A stretch of 64,000 bases of DNA from Nocardia cyriacigeorgica (GTDB lineage: Bacteria > Actinomycetota > Actinomycetes > Mycobacteriales > Mycobacteriaceae): NCBI RefSeq assembly GCF_010868145.1, contig NZ_JAAGUY010000006.1, positions 62,001 to 126,000 of the forward strand. Direction: 5' to 3'. The position numbers were made by a program, and so were the translations under genes. Positions 26,043-36,699 of the stretch are shown here, piece by piece (within the stretch, counting starts at the first letter, position 1; each line of letters starts with the position of its first letter). Below the pieces are notes generated by a model, which did no database searches, was not told the DNA's origin, and saw only the letters and a program-made list of their open reading frames with translations.

Positions 26043-26729
26043 GTGAACACGCGGCTGGCCGGCGTGCTGTGGGATATGGACGGCACGCTGCTGGATTCGG
26101 AGAAGCTGTGGGATGTCGCCGTGCGCGATCTCGCGGTCGAGCTCGGCTCGGAGATGACCGACGAGATCCGCCGCTCTCTCATCGGCGCCTCCGGACCCAA
26201 CGCGCTGCGCATCGTGTTCACCGGTCTCGGCCTCGATCCGGACCCGGAGGCGATGGGCGCCGCGGGAGGTTTTCTCGAACGCCGGGTCGCCGAATTGATG
26301 GCCGAGCCCATTCCGTGGCGGCCCGGCGCCAAGGACGCCTTGGCTATGGTGCGCGCGGCCGGGTTGCCCAGCGCCCTCGTCACCAACACCAAGCGATCGC
26401 TCGCCGAGTTCGGCTTGGACACGCTCGGCAGGGAGTACTTCGACGCGTCGGTCTGCGGTGACGAGGTGCCGCACGGCAAGCCCGATCCCGCCGTCTATCT
26501 ACGCGCTGCTGAACTACTCGGCCTTGACCCGAAAACCTGTGTCGCGGTGGAAGACTCGCCGACCGGTGCGGCTGCCGCGGAGGCGGCTGGGTGCGCGGTT
26601 CTCGTAGTGCCCTGTGAGATCGCGGTCCCCGAAGCGCCCACCCGTTCGCAGCGCGAGTCCCTCGTCGCATTGTCGGTGGCGGACCTGCACGATGTGCTGT
26701 GCACGCGGTACCCGCTGGGTCAGGGCTGA
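26043..26729 (+). CDS. HAD-family phosphatase/phosphomutase (beta-PGM-like)
   Basis: HAD hydrolase of 228 residues. Motif I is DMDGTLLDSE with nucleophile Asp11 and acid/base Asp13; motif II is SALVTNT, motif III Lys in the GDEVPHGKPDP block, and motif IV is CVAVEDSPTG. The helical cap between motifs I and II is of the beta-phosphoglucomutase/GS1 type. GTG start; GGAG lies upstream. The 25-bp gap to the kinase suggests one operon. Substrate not predictable. Confidence 0.85.
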   Translation: MNTRLAGVLWDMDGTLLDSEKLWDVAVRDLAVELGSEMTDEIRRSLIGASGPNALRIVFTGLGLDPDPEAMGAAGGFLERRVAELMAEPIPWRPGAKDALAMVRAAGLPSALVTNTKRSLAEFGLDTLGREYFDASVCGDEVPHGKPDPAVYLRAAELLGLDPKTCVAVEDSPTGAAAAEAAGCAVLVVPCEIAVPEAPTRSQRESLVALSVADLHDVLCTRYPLGQG

Positions 26730-26770
26730 GCCACGACGTTGCCGCCCAGGTATTTTCCCTGGTCGAACTG

Positions 26771-26785
26771 TGTTGCCGCGCAACA
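26771..26785. promoter_or_regulatory. Inverted repeat upstream of the oxygenase operon
   Basis: TGTTGC-CGC-GCAACA is a perfect 6-bp inverted repeat about 70 bp upstream of the -10 of the next operon, in an unusually AT-rich stretch. It may be an operator or the weak terminator of the HAD gene. Confidence 0.35.
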
Positions 26786-26853
26786 AGACCGAGTGGTTCG
26801 TGACGATTGTCACCGCCTATCTCAGAAAAACCCGGGCGTGTCGGGAATAGTCC

Positions 26854-26859
26854 GATAAC
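26854..26859 (+). promoter_or_regulatory. -10 of the oxygenase-methyltransferase-acyltransferase operon
   Basis: GATAAC lies 9 nt before the ATG of the oxygenase gene, with no Shine-Dalgarno between, which suggests a leaderless transcript. No convincing -35. Confidence 0.4.
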
Positions 26860-26868
26860 AATGTCGCT

Positions 26869-27729
26869 ATGGCAGCGAGGGTAGCCCTGGACGAGATCGT
26901 CGACACCACTCGCTTTCCGCTCACCGAACCCGACAGCGCCGGCTGGCGCGCGGCGGTGGCGGCTGCGCGAGCCGGCCTTGCGCAGGACGGATGCACCGTG
27001 CTGCGCGAATTCATCCGGTCCGACCTGCATGAACGCCTGCGGGCCCAGGGCGGGCAGATGGCGCCGCACGCGCACTATCAGGTGGAGCGGGTCAACGCCT
27101 ACAACATCCCGCTCGATACCGAACTGCCCGAGGATCATCCGGGTCGGATCGTGCTCGAACGCGGCAATGCCTTCGTGCCGCGAGACCGGATCGATACCGA
27201 CGCGCTGATCCATCAGCTCTACACCAGTCAGCTGTTTCAGCGCTTCATCGCCGACTGCTTCGAACTGCCCGGCTTGCACGAATTCGCCGACCCGTTGGCC
27301 GGTCTGGTGCTCAACGTCGTCGCGCCCGGCATGTCGCATCCCTGGCATTTCGACACCAACGAATACACCGTCAGCATGCTCACCCAGGCGCCGGAGGCGG
27401 GCGGGGTATTCGAATACTGCCCCGGCATCCGCTCACCGCAGGCGGAGAATCTCGACGATGTGCGCGCGGTACTGACCGGATCGGGTGCGGGGCTCATCCA
27501 GCGGCTCGAGCTGCGCCCCGGTGATCTGCAACTGTTCCAGGGCCGCTACTCCCTGCACCGGGTATCCCCGGTGAGCGGCCGGACCCAACGGCATACGGCG
27601 ATCTTCGCCTACAGCGACCGACCCGGTGTCATCGGCACCGTGGAACGCACTCGCCAGCTCTTCGGGCGGGTGCTGTCGGACCATCACGCCGCGGCCGACG
27701 CTGTCCGTGGCGACCGGCTACTCGACTGA
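26869..27729 (+). CDS. Fe(II)/2-oxoglutarate oxygenase, HalD/BesD-ArpA group, hydroxylase-type
   Basis: Soluble protein of 286 residues. The iron site is His160-Phe-Asp162 in HPWHFDTNEYTVSML and distal His230 in YSLHRVSPV, with a following Arg for 2-oxoglutarate. HalD/BesD halogenases act on free amino acids such as lysine and replace the Asp with a small residue to leave room for chloride; here the Asp is kept, so hydroxylation is expected. Other family landmarks are YQVERVNAYNIPLDTELP and GGVFEYCPGIR. First gene of a three-gene operon with a methyltransferase and a carnitine-type acyltransferase. Substrate inferred to be an amino acid. Confidence 0.82.
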   Translation: MAARVALDEIVDTTRFPLTEPDSAGWRAAVAAARAGLAQDGCTVLREFIRSDLHERLRAQGGQMAPHAHYQVERVNAYNIPLDTELPEDHPGRIVLERGNAFVPRDRIDTDALIHQLYTSQLFQRFIADCFELPGLHEFADPLAGLVLNVVAPGMSHPWHFDTNEYTVSMLTQAPEAGGVFEYCPGIRSPQAENLDDVRAVLTGSGAGLIQRLELRPGDLQLFQGRYSLHRVSPVSGRTQRHTAIFAYSDRPGVIGTVERTRQLFGRVLSDHHAAADAVRGDRLLD

Positions 27730-27759
27730 GCAGCACAGTTCGACCCGAGAGGAACCATC

Positions 27760-28569
27760 GTGTCCGTGCCTATGCACACCACCGGGAAAGCCTCCTTCGA
27801 CGACATCTACGACCGTCCCGATCCGCGCGAGTACTACGCGCGCATGGCCGAATTGGATTACTGCATACCGCAATTGGCGAAGCCGCATTTCGAGCAGCAG
27901 CTCGCCGAATACAGTGCGGCCACCGGGGTCGAGGCGCCGACAGTGCTCGATATCGGCTGCTCCTACGGTGTGAACGCGGCACTGCTGCGACTGGACACGA
28001 CCATCGATGATCTGGGGGAGCATTACCGTGGTGCCGACGCCGAGGATGCGGCCGCGCTGATCGCCAGAGACCGGGCCAGGCTCGACGCCGAGGACATCCG
28101 TCCCGAGGTTCGGTTCGTCGGCATGGACGCCGCCCGTCCCGCGCTGGACTACGCCAAGGCCGCTGGCCTGTTGCACGATGCGGTGCACGCCGACCTGGAG
28201 GCCACCGATCCCACCGACGAGCAGCGTGCGGTGCTGGCCGGAGCCGATCTGGTGATCTCGACCGGATGTATCGGCTATGTCACCGAGAAGACCCTGCTGC
28301 GGGTGGCCACCGCCCATTCCGAACGCAGGCCGTGGATGGCACACTTCGTATTGCGCATGTACGGCTTCGATGCGATCGAGGGTGAGCTGTCGGCTCTCGG
28401 CTACCGCACCGAGCAGGTGCCAGGCGATTTCGCGCAGCGCCGTTTCGCCTCGGATGCCGAACAGGCACAGGTGTTGAATACTCTGTCCGCCAACGGAATC
28501 GATCCAACCGACCGGGAAGACAGCGGCTGGCTCTACGCCAACCTCTACATCTCCCGCCCCGCCGCCTGA
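27760..28569 (+). CDS. Class I SAM-dependent methyltransferase
   Basis: Methyltransferase of 269 residues with motif I VLDIGCSYGVNAALL (about residues 62-76). The N-terminal part has FDDIYDRPDPREYYARMAEL and the end is GWLYANLYISRP. GTG 27760 has an AGAGG-type site upstream and lies 30 bp after the oxygenase stop. Its acceptor is unknown; between an amino-acid oxygenase and a carnitine-type acyltransferase, N-methylation of an amino group to a betaine is an attractive guess, but O-methylation is equally possible from sequence. Confidence 0.82.
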   Translation: MSVPMHTTGKASFDDIYDRPDPREYYARMAELDYCIPQLAKPHFEQQLAEYSAATGVEAPTVLDIGCSYGVNAALLRLDTTIDDLGEHYRGADAEDAAALIARDRARLDAEDIRPEVRFVGMDAARPALDYAKAAGLLHDAVHADLEATDPTDEQRAVLAGADLVISTGCIGYVTEKTLLRVATAHSERRPWMAHFVLRMYGFDAIEGELSALGYRTEQVPGDFAQRRFASDAEQAQVLNTLSANGIDPTDREDSGWLYANLYISRPAA

Positions 28570-28595
28570 CACATACTCACACCGAGGAACCCGAC

Positions 28596-30410
28596 TTGAC
28601 CGAACGTACGTTTGCCGCCGAGGACCACCTGCCCCGGGTACCGCTACCGTCGCTGGAGGACACCTGTACCCGGTTCGTGGAGTGGTGCACGCCGCTGCTC
28701 AGCGCCGACGAACTCGCCGCCACCGAGTCCGCCGTCGCCGATCTGCTGCGCCCCGGCGGCCCGGGCCGGACCCTGGATACCGCTCTGCGCGACTACGACG
28801 CCTCCCCCGGTGTCGGCAGCTGGCTCGATGAGTTCTGGCCGTCGCGGTATCTGGGCCGGCGCGACCGGATCGCGCTCAACGCCAATTTCTTCTTCCTGTT
28901 CCGCGACGACACCACCCTCGCGGCGTCCACCGGCGCAGGTCAGGTCGAACGGGCGGCGGGTATCGTCAGCGCCGCCGTCGACTACAAGCTGGCCTTGGAC
29001 CGGGAGGAGATCCCGCCGGTCACCCAGCGTGGGCAGCAATTGTCGATGTGGCAGAACAAGTATCTATTCTCCGAGACCCGGATCCCGGGCGCGGAGCAGG
29101 ACACCGTGCGGGTGCCCTATAGCCCGGAATGGCCGGGCCCCTCGGATGCCCGCCACATTCTGGTCTTCCACCGGGGCAGCATGTTCCGAATGGAGGTCAT
29201 CGGAGCCGACGGTGCCGCGCACAGCTTCGAGGACCTGACCGACGGACTGCGCGCCGTGCTCAAGGCCGGATCGAAGTACGCCGCCACCGATACGGCGGTC
29301 GGTCATCTGACCACGCTGCCGCGCGCGGACTGGGCCCGCAGCCGGGCGGGTCTGCTCGCCGATCCGGTCAACGCCGCCGCACTCGACACCATCGAGACAG
29401 CACTGTTCTGCGTCTGCCTCGAGGATTTCGCACCGCGCGATGAGACCCACGCCTGCGACATCCTGTTGCACGGCGACAGCGCCAACCGGTGGTTCGACAA
29501 GTCGGTGTCGTTCATCGTTTTCGCCGATGGCCAAGCGGGCATCAATGTCGAGCACTGCGGTCTGGACGGTACGACCATCCTGTCGTTCGTCGACACCTTG
29601 CTCGAGACCACCGCCGCCGACCACGCCGAACGGTCCGGTGCGCAACCGCAGGGGCTGCCTGTGGTGGAGCCGATCGAGTTCCGGCTCAGCGCCGAGCAGC
29701 GCGGTGAGATCGGTGCGGCCGGTGCGGCGTTCGCGCACTATGCCACCGAGAACGCCACCACAACGGTGTCGTTCGACGATTTCGGGACCGCGAAGGCCAA
29801 GCGGCTAGGCATCTCCCCGGATGCCTTCGCCCAGTTGAGCTATCAGCTGGCCCACCGCCGCAGCAAGGGCATCACCGGCGCCACCTACGAGTCCATCGCC
29901 ACCCGGCAGTACCGCAACGGCCGCACCGAGGCCATGCGCGTGATCACCCCCGAGATGGTGGCGTTCGTGGACGTCATGCAGGACGAGTCCGCCGATACCG
30001 CATCCCGCCTCGCCGCCGCTCGGGCGGCGGCCGCCGCCCATGTGGCGCGGGCCAAGCAGTGCCAGGCCGGTGCGGCGCCGGAACAGCATCTGTGGGAGCT
30101 GGAGTGGATCCAGCGCCGCCGCGGCGCCGAACTGGGCGTCACCGACCCGGTCCCGCTCTACACCAGCCCCGGCTGGACGATCATGCGTGACGACTATTTG
30201 AGCACCAGCTCGGCGCCGTCGGTCAACATCCGATACTTCGGATTCGGTTCCACCAGTCCGCGCTGCATCGGCATTGCCTACGTGCTGCTGCCCGATCGCT
30301 GGAATCTGTACCTGGCCACACCCGCGCCCGTTGCCGACCAGATGCACGCCTTCGCTGGTCATCTGCGCACCGCGGTCGCCGACCTGGAAGCCCTGCTGGC
30401 GGCGGACTGA
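28596..30410 (+). CDS. Choline/carnitine O-acyltransferase family protein
   Basis: Enzyme of 604 residues, the usual size of carnitine acetyltransferase. It starts [19 protein letters not shown], has the substrate-loop motif [13 protein letters not shown], catalytic His320 in [10 protein letters not shown], and the carnitine-site STS triad near 536-538 (YLSTSSAPS) followed by [16 protein letters not shown]. These enzymes swap acyl groups between CoA and the hydroxyl of carnitine or choline. TTG start at 28596 with GAGGA upstream. Carnitine acyltransferases are uncommon in bacteria, and here the gene ends an operon with an oxygenase and methyltransferase that could make its hydroxylated acceptor. 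Confidence 0.88.
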   Translation: MTERTFAAEDHLPRVPLPSLEDTCTRFVEWCTPLLSADELAATESAVADLLRPGGPGRTLDTALRDYDASPGVGSWLDEFWPSRYLGRRDRIALNANFFFLFRDDTTLAASTGAGQVERAAGIVSAAVDYKLALDREEIPPVTQRGQQLSMWQNKYLFSETRIPGAEQDTVRVPYSPEWPGPSDARHILVFHRGSMFRMEVIGADGAAHSFEDLTDGLRAVLKAGSKYAATDTAVGHLTTLPRADWARSRAGLLADPVNAAALDTIETALFCVCLEDFAPRDETHACDILLHGDSANRWFDKSVSFIVFADGQAGINVEHCGLDGTTILSFVDTLLETTAADHAERSGAQPQGLPVVEPIEFRLSAEQRGEIGAAGAAFAHYATENATTTVSFDDFGTAKAKRLGISPDAFAQLSYQLAHRRSKGITGATYESIATRQYRNGRTEAMRVITPEMVAFVDVMQDESADTASRLAAARAAAAAHVARAKQCQAGAAPEQHLWELEWIQRRRGAELGVTDPVPLYTSPGWTIMRDDYLSTSSAPSVNIRYFGFGSTSPRCIGIAYVLLPDRWNLYLATPAPVADQMHAFAGHLRTAVADLEALLAAD

Positions 30411-30412
30411 CG

Positions 30413-30469
30413 TTCGGGTCGAGTGGTGTCCGGCGGGCCGAGTACCGGGCGGACGCCACTCGACCGGAA
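30413..30469 (+). terminator. Long hairpin terminator after the acyltransferase gene
   Basis: Core arms GGTCGAGTGGTGTCCG (30417-30432) and CGGACGCCACTCGACC (30450-30465) pair over 16 bp with one G-T wobble, and pairing extends outward (TTC/GAA). It begins 3 nt after the stop. Confidence 0.75.
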
Positions 30470-30490
30470 ACGGTTTGCGGGGGTCTGAAA

Positions 30491-30496
30491 CAATAT
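30491..30496 (+). promoter_or_regulatory. -10 of hisE-hisG
   Basis: CAATAT lies 6 nt before the hisE GTG in an AT-rich patch and follows the terminator directly; it fits a leaderless hisEG transcript. Confidence 0.4.
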
Positions 30497-30502
30497 CCCC
30501 CT

Positions 30503-30766
30503 GTGAAGACTTTCGAGGCCCTGTTCGCCGAGCTCCAGGATCGTGCCGTCTCCCGCCCCGAGGGGTCGGGGACGGTGGCCGCGCTGGATGCGGGCGTCCA
30601 TACCCAGGGCAAGAAGGTGCTCGAAGAGGCCGGTGAGGTGTGGCTGGCCGCCGAACACGAGAGCGACGAATCGCTCGCCGAGGAGATCTCGCAGCTGCTG
30701 TACTGGGTGCAGGTGCTGATGGTGGGCCGTGGACTGCGGCTCGAGGACGTCTACCGACATCTGTGA
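30503..30766 (+). CDS. hisE: Phosphoribosyl-ATP pyrophosphatase
   Basis: Stand-alone HisE of 87 residues, an all-helical MazG-like enzyme for the second step of histidine synthesis (PR-ATP to PR-AMP). MazG-fold metal ligands lie in [20 protein letters not shown] and [17 protein letters not shown] start. hisG follows 49 bp downstream, the same pair order as in mycobacteria (Rv2122c-Rv2121c). Confidence 0.95.
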   Translation: MKTFEALFAELQDRAVSRPEGSGTVAALDAGVHTQGKKVLEEAGEVWLAAEHESDESLAEEISQLLYWVQVLMVGRGLRLEDVYRHL

Positions 30767-30815
30767 CGTCCGCCTGAATCCGCAGTCGTTCCCCCTCCCG
30801 AAAGGACCCCCTCCC

Positions 30816-31667
30816 ATGCTGCGCGTCGCAGTCCCCAACAAAGGCGCACTCTCCGAATCGGCCGTGTCGATCCTGTCCGAGGCCGGATATCGCAAACGCA
30901 CCGATTCCCGCGATCTGACCGTCCTCGACCTGTCCAACCAGGTGGAGTTCTTCTTCCTGCGGCCCAAGGACATCGCCATCTACGTCGGCTCGGGTGAACT
31001 CGATCTGGGCATCACCGGCCGCGATCTGGCTCTCGACTCCGCCGCGCCGGTCACCGAACGCCTTGCGCTCGGATTCGGCGGCTCCACCTTCCGCTACGCC
31101 GCCCCGGCGGGGCGCGACTGGACCGTCGAGGACCTCGCCGACAAGCGCATCGCCACCTCGTACCCGAATCTGGTGCTGTCGGATTTGGCCAAGCGCGGTA
31201 TCGAGGCCGAGGTCATCCGGCTCGACGGCGCGGTGGAGATCTCCATCCAGCTCGGCGTCGCCGACGCCATCGCCGATGTGGTCGGCTCCGGGCGCACGCT
31301 GCGTCAGCACAATCTGGTCGCCTTCGGCGAATCGCTGTGCGATTCGGAGGGGGTGCTGATCGAGCGCGAGGGCGCCGATCGCGACGACCGGGCCCGCAAT
31401 CAGCTCATCGACCGGGTCAAGGGTGTCGTTTTCGCCCAGCAGTACCTCATGCTGGACTACGACTGCCCCAAGATCCTGCTCGATCAGGCCGCCCAGATCA
31501 CACCCGGCCTGGAATCGCCGACCGTCTCGCCGTTGACCGATCCCGACTGGGTCGCGGTCCGCGCCCTGGTGCCGCGCAAGCTGGGTAACTCGGTGATGGA
31601 CCAGCTCGCCGATCTCGGCGCCAAGGCGATCCTCGCCACCGATATCCGGTCCTGCCGGGCTTTCTGA
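30816..31667 (+). CDS. hisG: ATP phosphoribosyltransferase, long form
   Basis: Long-form HisG of 283 residues, first and feedback-regulated step of histidine synthesis. The catalytic domains (1-210) start [20 protein letters not shown] and contain the PRPP-binding stretch in [17 protein letters not shown]; the C-terminal ACT-like domain (about 212-283) binds histidine. ATG 30816 is preceded by AAAGGA. The partner HisZ of short-form systems is not needed. Confidence 0.96.
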   Translation: MLRVAVPNKGALSESAVSILSEAGYRKRTDSRDLTVLDLSNQVEFFFLRPKDIAIYVGSGELDLGITGRDLALDSAAPVTERLALGFGGSTFRYAAPAGRDWTVEDLADKRIATSYPNLVLSDLAKRGIEAEVIRLDGAVEISIQLGVADAIADVVGSGRTLRQHNLVAFGESLCDSEGVLIEREGADRDDRARNQLIDRVKGVVFAQQYLMLDYDCPKILLDQAAQITPGLESPTVSPLTDPDWVAVRALVPRKLGNSVMDQLADLGAKAILATDIRSCRAF

Positions 31668-31748
31668 GCTCTGGAGCGGACAGCCGGTCCGGCGGCGTGA
31701 TCGGCTGCTCGACCGGCCTCGCTTTCAGTACTATCTGACGCGACCCGA

Positions 31749-31791
31749 TGTGCCCTGAATCCCGCTGCCCGGCGGCAGGATTCAGGGCACA
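31749..31791. terminator. Bidirectional terminator between hisG and the RecB-like gene
   Basis: Perfect 14-bp inverted repeat TGTGCCCTGAATCC / GGATTCAGGGCACA with a 15-nt loop that can itself pair (TGCC/GGCA). It lies between two convergent genes and can serve both. Confidence 0.8.
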
Positions 31792-31797
31792 CCCGTA

Positions 31798-33615
<1,818 letters not shown>

Positions 33616-33643
33616 TCGGCCGGGGCTTCGGATGTCGACCGGA

Positions 33644-34174
33644 TCAGGCAGGGACGCAGGGCGCCTGCGCGAACCCGAGCAGCAGACAGCCGCTGGCATC
33701 CGACAGCTTCCAGGTGCCGTCGACGTTCTCCCAGGTCAGCGGCATGGCCGGGGCGGCGCCGTGCGGGGACGTGATGACGACCTGCCCGGTGGCGGTGGTG
33801 CCCTCGGTGGTGACATCGGTGACGCCGAAGGTGAGCGTGCCGTAGCCGGCCAGCGCGGCGTTCATCTGGTCGATGTTGGCGGTGCGCTGCTCGCCGTTGA
33901 CGATGAGCTGGGTCTTCTCGGCGGTCGGCACGTCCGGGCTGGCCAGCTTGTCGAGCACAGCCTGCAGCGTCTCGGGGGTCGGGGCCGCGTCGGTGCCGTG
34001 GTCACCGTGCTCGGAGCCGGTCGCGGAAGCGGCGGCCTCGGCACTGGTGGTAGCGCTGGTGGCGGCGCTGTCGCTGCTGTCGTCGTCGGAACCGCAGGCG
34101 GTCATGCCGAGCGACAGGGCGACGGCTGCGGCGGCGGCGACGGAGAAGCGCAGTGCCCTCACGGGAAGGAGCAT
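33644..34174 (-). CDS. LppK/MTB12-like secreted lipoprotein
   Basis: Lipoprotein of about 176 residues with hydrophobic signal and lipobox GMTAC, then a Ser/Ala/Thr-rich linker and one alpha/beta domain (LASPDVPTAEKTQLIVNGEQ to TWENVDGTWKLSDASG) of the kind found in mycobacterial MTB12/CFP-2 and LppK. Two Cys near the C-terminus (GCLLLGFAQAPC) may form a disulfide. ATG 34174 with AAAGG 9 nt upstream is preferred to a TTG at 34183. It holds the position of lppK (Rv2116) beside mpa. An iron box lies about 50 bp upstream, implying iron control. Confidence 0.8.
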   Translation of the reverse strand: MLLPVRALRFSVAAAAAVALSLGMTACGSDDDSSDSAATSATTSAEAAASATGSEHGDHGTDAAPTPETLQAVLDKLASPDVPTAEKTQLIVNGEQRTANIDQMNAALAGYGTLTFGVTDVTTEGTTATGQVVITSPHGAAPAMPLTWENVDGTWKLSDASGCLLLGFAQAPCVPA

Positions 34175-34222
34175 GACTGGCAACCTTTCGGCTAGTCGGT
34201 GAGCGGTCTCACCGGTAATGTG

Positions 34223-34241
34223 TTAGGGCAGGCTAACATGG
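34223..34241. promoter_or_regulatory. IdeR/DtxR-type iron box between lipoprotein gene and mpa
   Basis: TTAGGGCAGGCTAACATGG matches the iron-box consensus at 14 of 19 positions, including AGGCTAAC. It is 49 bp upstream of the lipoprotein start and 113 bp from the mpa start, so the lipoprotein is the more likely target. Confidence 0.7.
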
Positions 34242-34353
34242 TCGTTCCGGTCGACGGGCGCTGCCTAGATGTGATCACGACGAAACCATGTCGGACAGCG
34301 AGAACGGTTCGCGCCCGGTAGCGTTGATAGACCGGGACTGGGAGGAGCAGCAC

Positions 34354-36114
34354 ATGAGCCCCATCGAGAATTCGGATTCGGCGGCCTGGAGAGAGCTCGA
34401 GGCGGTGCGCGCCGAAGCGGCTGCACTCCGGAGGCAACTCGCGGATTCACCGGATCGTTCACGGGAATTGGAAGCCCGCATCGATTCGCTGACTATTCGC
34501 AACACGAAGCTGATGGACACCCTCAAAGAGGCGCGCCAGCAATTGGTCGCGCTGCGCGAGGAAGTCGACCGGCTCGGTCAGCCGCCGAGTGGTTACGGCG
34601 TGCTGATCGGCGCCTACGACGATCAAACCGTCGACGTGTTCACCTCCGGCCGCAAGATGCGGCTGACGTGTTCGCCCAATATCGACACAGACACCCTCGA
34701 GTACGGCCAGTCCGTGCGGTTGAACGAGGCGCTGACGGTGGTCGAAGCCGGGCACTTCGATTCGGTCGGTGAGATCGGCACGTTGCGTGAGGTCCTCGAC
34801 GACGGTCGCCGTGCGCTCGTGGTCGGCCATGCCGACGAGGAGCGCGTCGTGTGGCTGTCCGGTCCACTGTCCAAGGTCGCCGAGGTCGACGACCTCGACG
34901 ATCCGGACGCTCCTATCCGCAGGCTGCGTCCCGGTGATTCGCTACTGGTCGACACCAAGGCCGGGTTCGCGTTCGAGCGCATTCCCAAGGCCGAGGTCGA
35001 GGACCTGGTGCTCGAGGAAGTGCCCGACGTCGACTACAACGACATCGGTGGTCTCGGCCGTCAGATCGAGCAGATCCGCGATGCGGTGGAGCTGCCGTTC
35101 CTGCACAAGGACCTGTTCCGTGAGTACGCGCTGCGCCCGCCCAAGGGTGTGCTGCTCTACGGTCCGCCCGGCTGCGGTAAGACGCTCATCGCCAAGGCGG
35201 TGGCCAATTCGCTCGCCAAGAAGATCGCCGAGGCCCGCGGTGAGGATGCCAAGGAGGCCAAGTCCTTCTTCCTCAACATCAAGGGTCCGGAGCTGCTGAA
35301 CAAGTTCGTCGGTGAGACCGAACGCCACATCCGGATCATCTTCCAGCGGGCTCGTGAAAAGGCCTCGGAAGGCACCCCGGTGATCGTGTTCTTCGACGAG
35401 ATGGACTCGATCTTCCGTACCCGAGGATCGGGTGTGTCCTCGGATGTGGAGACCACGGTCGTCCCGCAGCTGTTGAGTGAGATCGACGGCGTCGAGGGCT
35501 TGGAGAACGTCATCGTGATCGGCGCCTCCAACCGCGAAGACATGATCGACCCCGCGATCCTGCGTCCGGGACGTCTGGACGTGAAGATCAAGATCGAGCG
35601 GCCCGATGCCGAGTCGGCGCAGGACATCTTCTCCAAGTACCTCACCGAGGAGTTGCCGCTGCACGCCGACGATCTGGAGGAGTTCCGCGGCGACAAGGGC
35701 GCCTGCATCCGCGCGATGATCGAACGGGTCGTCGACCGGATGTACGCCGAGAGCGAGGACAACCGCTTCCTGGAGGTCACCTACGCCAACGGTGACAAGG
35801 AGGTCCTGTACTTCAAGGACTTCAACTCCGGCGCCATGATTCAGAACATTGTGGACCGCTCCAAGAAGTACGCCATCAAGGCGGTGCTCGACACCGGCAA
35901 CCCGGGTCTGCGTATCCAGCATCTCTACGATTCGATCGTGGACGAGTTCTCCGAGAACGAGGACCTGCCCAACACCACGAATCCTGATGACTGGGCACGG
36001 ATCTCGGGCAAGAAGGGCGAACGGATCGTCTACATCCGCACGTTGGTCACCGGCAAGAACGCCAGTGCCAGCCGGGCGATCGACACCGAGTCGAATACGG
36101 GTCAGTACCTGTAA
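34354..36114 (+). CDS. mpa: Proteasome-associated AAA ATPase (ARC/Mpa)
   Basis: Hexameric unfoldase of 586 residues that takes pupylated proteins to the 20S proteasome. N-terminal coiled coil (about residues 5-75, which binds Pup), two OB folds (about 80-230), AAA domain with Walker A GPPGCGKT near 270, Walker [11 protein letters not shown] near 345, and the C-terminal GQYL that docks into the proteasome. ATG 34354 has GGAGGAG upstream and matches rhodococcal ARC length; an ATG at 34288 would add 22 residues without support. It lies 8.7 kb from dop, unlike the tighter mycobacterial spacing. Confidence 0.97.
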   Translation: MSPIENSDSAAWRELEAVRAEAAALRRQLADSPDRSRELEARIDSLTIRNTKLMDTLKEARQQLVALREEVDRLGQPPSGYGVLIGAYDDQTVDVFTSGRKMRLTCSPNIDTDTLEYGQSVRLNEALTVVEAGHFDSVGEIGTLREVLDDGRRALVVGHADEERVVWLSGPLSKVAEVDDLDDPDAPIRRLRPGDSLLVDTKAGFAFERIPKAEVEDLVLEEVPDVDYNDIGGLGRQIEQIRDAVELPFLHKDLFREYALRPPKGVLLYGPPGCGKTLIAKAVANSLAKKIAEARGEDAKEAKSFFLNIKGPELLNKFVGETERHIRIIFQRAREKASEGTPVIVFFDEMDSIFRTRGSGVSSDVETTVVPQLLSEIDGVEGLENVIVIGASNREDMIDPAILRPGRLDVKIKIERPDAESAQDIFSKYLTEELPLHADDLEEFRGDKGACIRAMIERVVDRMYAESEDNRFLEVTYANGDKEVLYFKDFNSGAMIQNIVDRSKKYAIKAVLDTGNPGLRIQHLYDSIVDEFSENEDLPNTTNPDDWARISGKKGERIVYIRTLVTGKNASASRAIDTESNTGQYL

Positions 36115-36128
36115 TCGGGTTCGAGCCG

Positions 36129-36159
36129 AGGGCCGCGCTTCCGTAGGGGGCGCGGCCCT
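36129..36159 (+). terminator. Terminator after mpa
   Basis: AGGGCCGCGC / GCGCGGCCCT, a perfect 10-bp stem with an 11-nt loop and a GTCTCG tail. The same stem occurs again at 36534-36563. Confidence 0.8.
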
Positions 36160-36258
36160 GTCTCGTCAGTGGACAGGTGCGTGCTGCCGGGGAGTTCTTG
36201 GTTCGCAGACGCTCTGTGGCGCGGATATTCGATCCGCCGGGTACTGTGATATACAACA

Positions 36259-36281
36259 CTGGACATTCGTCCAGCTATAAC
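36259..36281 (+). promoter_or_regulatory. Candidate promoter/operator of the small-peptide unit
   Basis: CTGGAC-ATTC-GTCCAG, a perfect 6-bp inverted repeat, is followed 1 nt later by TATAAC (36276-36281), a good -10. The region is the most AT-rich between mpa and the glycosyltransferase gene. It would give a 5' leader of about 140 nt before the peptide ATG. Confidence 0.4.
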
Positions 36282-36427
36282 GCCAGTCCGGCGCCGGGTT
36301 CGTCCAGCCGTCCATGCGATGCGCCGGATCCTCGTTGGCGAAATCGAGTGCGGGCAGGATGTGAATCGTTCATGCTTCAGATAGCTGGCGCAGCGGGGTT
36401 GCGCCTGATCGAGATGAAGGAGTCACC

Positions 36428-36511
36428 ATGTCCGGTTCCGCGTCGGATTTCCTGGCCGAAGTGTTGATCAAGACGATCCTGGAGCTGCTCTCCAGCGGTA
36501 GTGCGGGGTAG
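36428..36511 (+). CDS. 27-residue amphipathic peptide with its own terminator
   Basis: ATG 36428 has AAGGAG 4 nt upstream. The peptide reads MSGSASDFLAEVLIKTILEL and then LSSGSAG: an amphipathic helix flanked by small polar residues. A strong hairpin follows 22 nt after the stop and a promoter-like element lies upstream, so it looks like a complete transcription unit. No family is recognised. It could be a membrane-active peptide, a regulator or a short leader. Confidence 0.5.
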   Translation: MSGSASDFLAEVLIKTILELLSSGSAG

Positions 36512-36533
36512 TCCGCACCGTCGACGAGCAGAG

Positions 36534-36563
36534 AGGGCCGCGCTCCCGCCGGGGCGCGGCCCT
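36534..36563 (+). terminator. Duplicate terminator after the small-peptide unit
   Basis: AGGGCCGCGC / GCGCGGCCCT, the same 10-bp stem as after mpa, with a 10-nt loop and tail GTCGTTTCC. Confidence 0.8.
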
Positions 36564-36699
36564 GTCGTTTCCGTACCCATCGTGCGGATGAGGGGTATAC
36601 GCCGCGAGGACGATGCCGCATCGCCCTCCGGAAGGACGACTCGATCGGTGCCTGCGGGCTAGCGTCGACAGGTGAAGTCCGTAACCGGCAGGAGCAGAC

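Noticed and set aside
26869..27729. Amino-acid halogenase
   Set aside because: Although related to HalD/BesD, the iron motif is His-x-Asp; halogenases lack this carboxylate.
29805..31310. 501-codon minus-strand frame opposite hisE/hisG
   Set aside because: Crosses two convergently placed regulatory hairpins and well-supported genes; shadow only.
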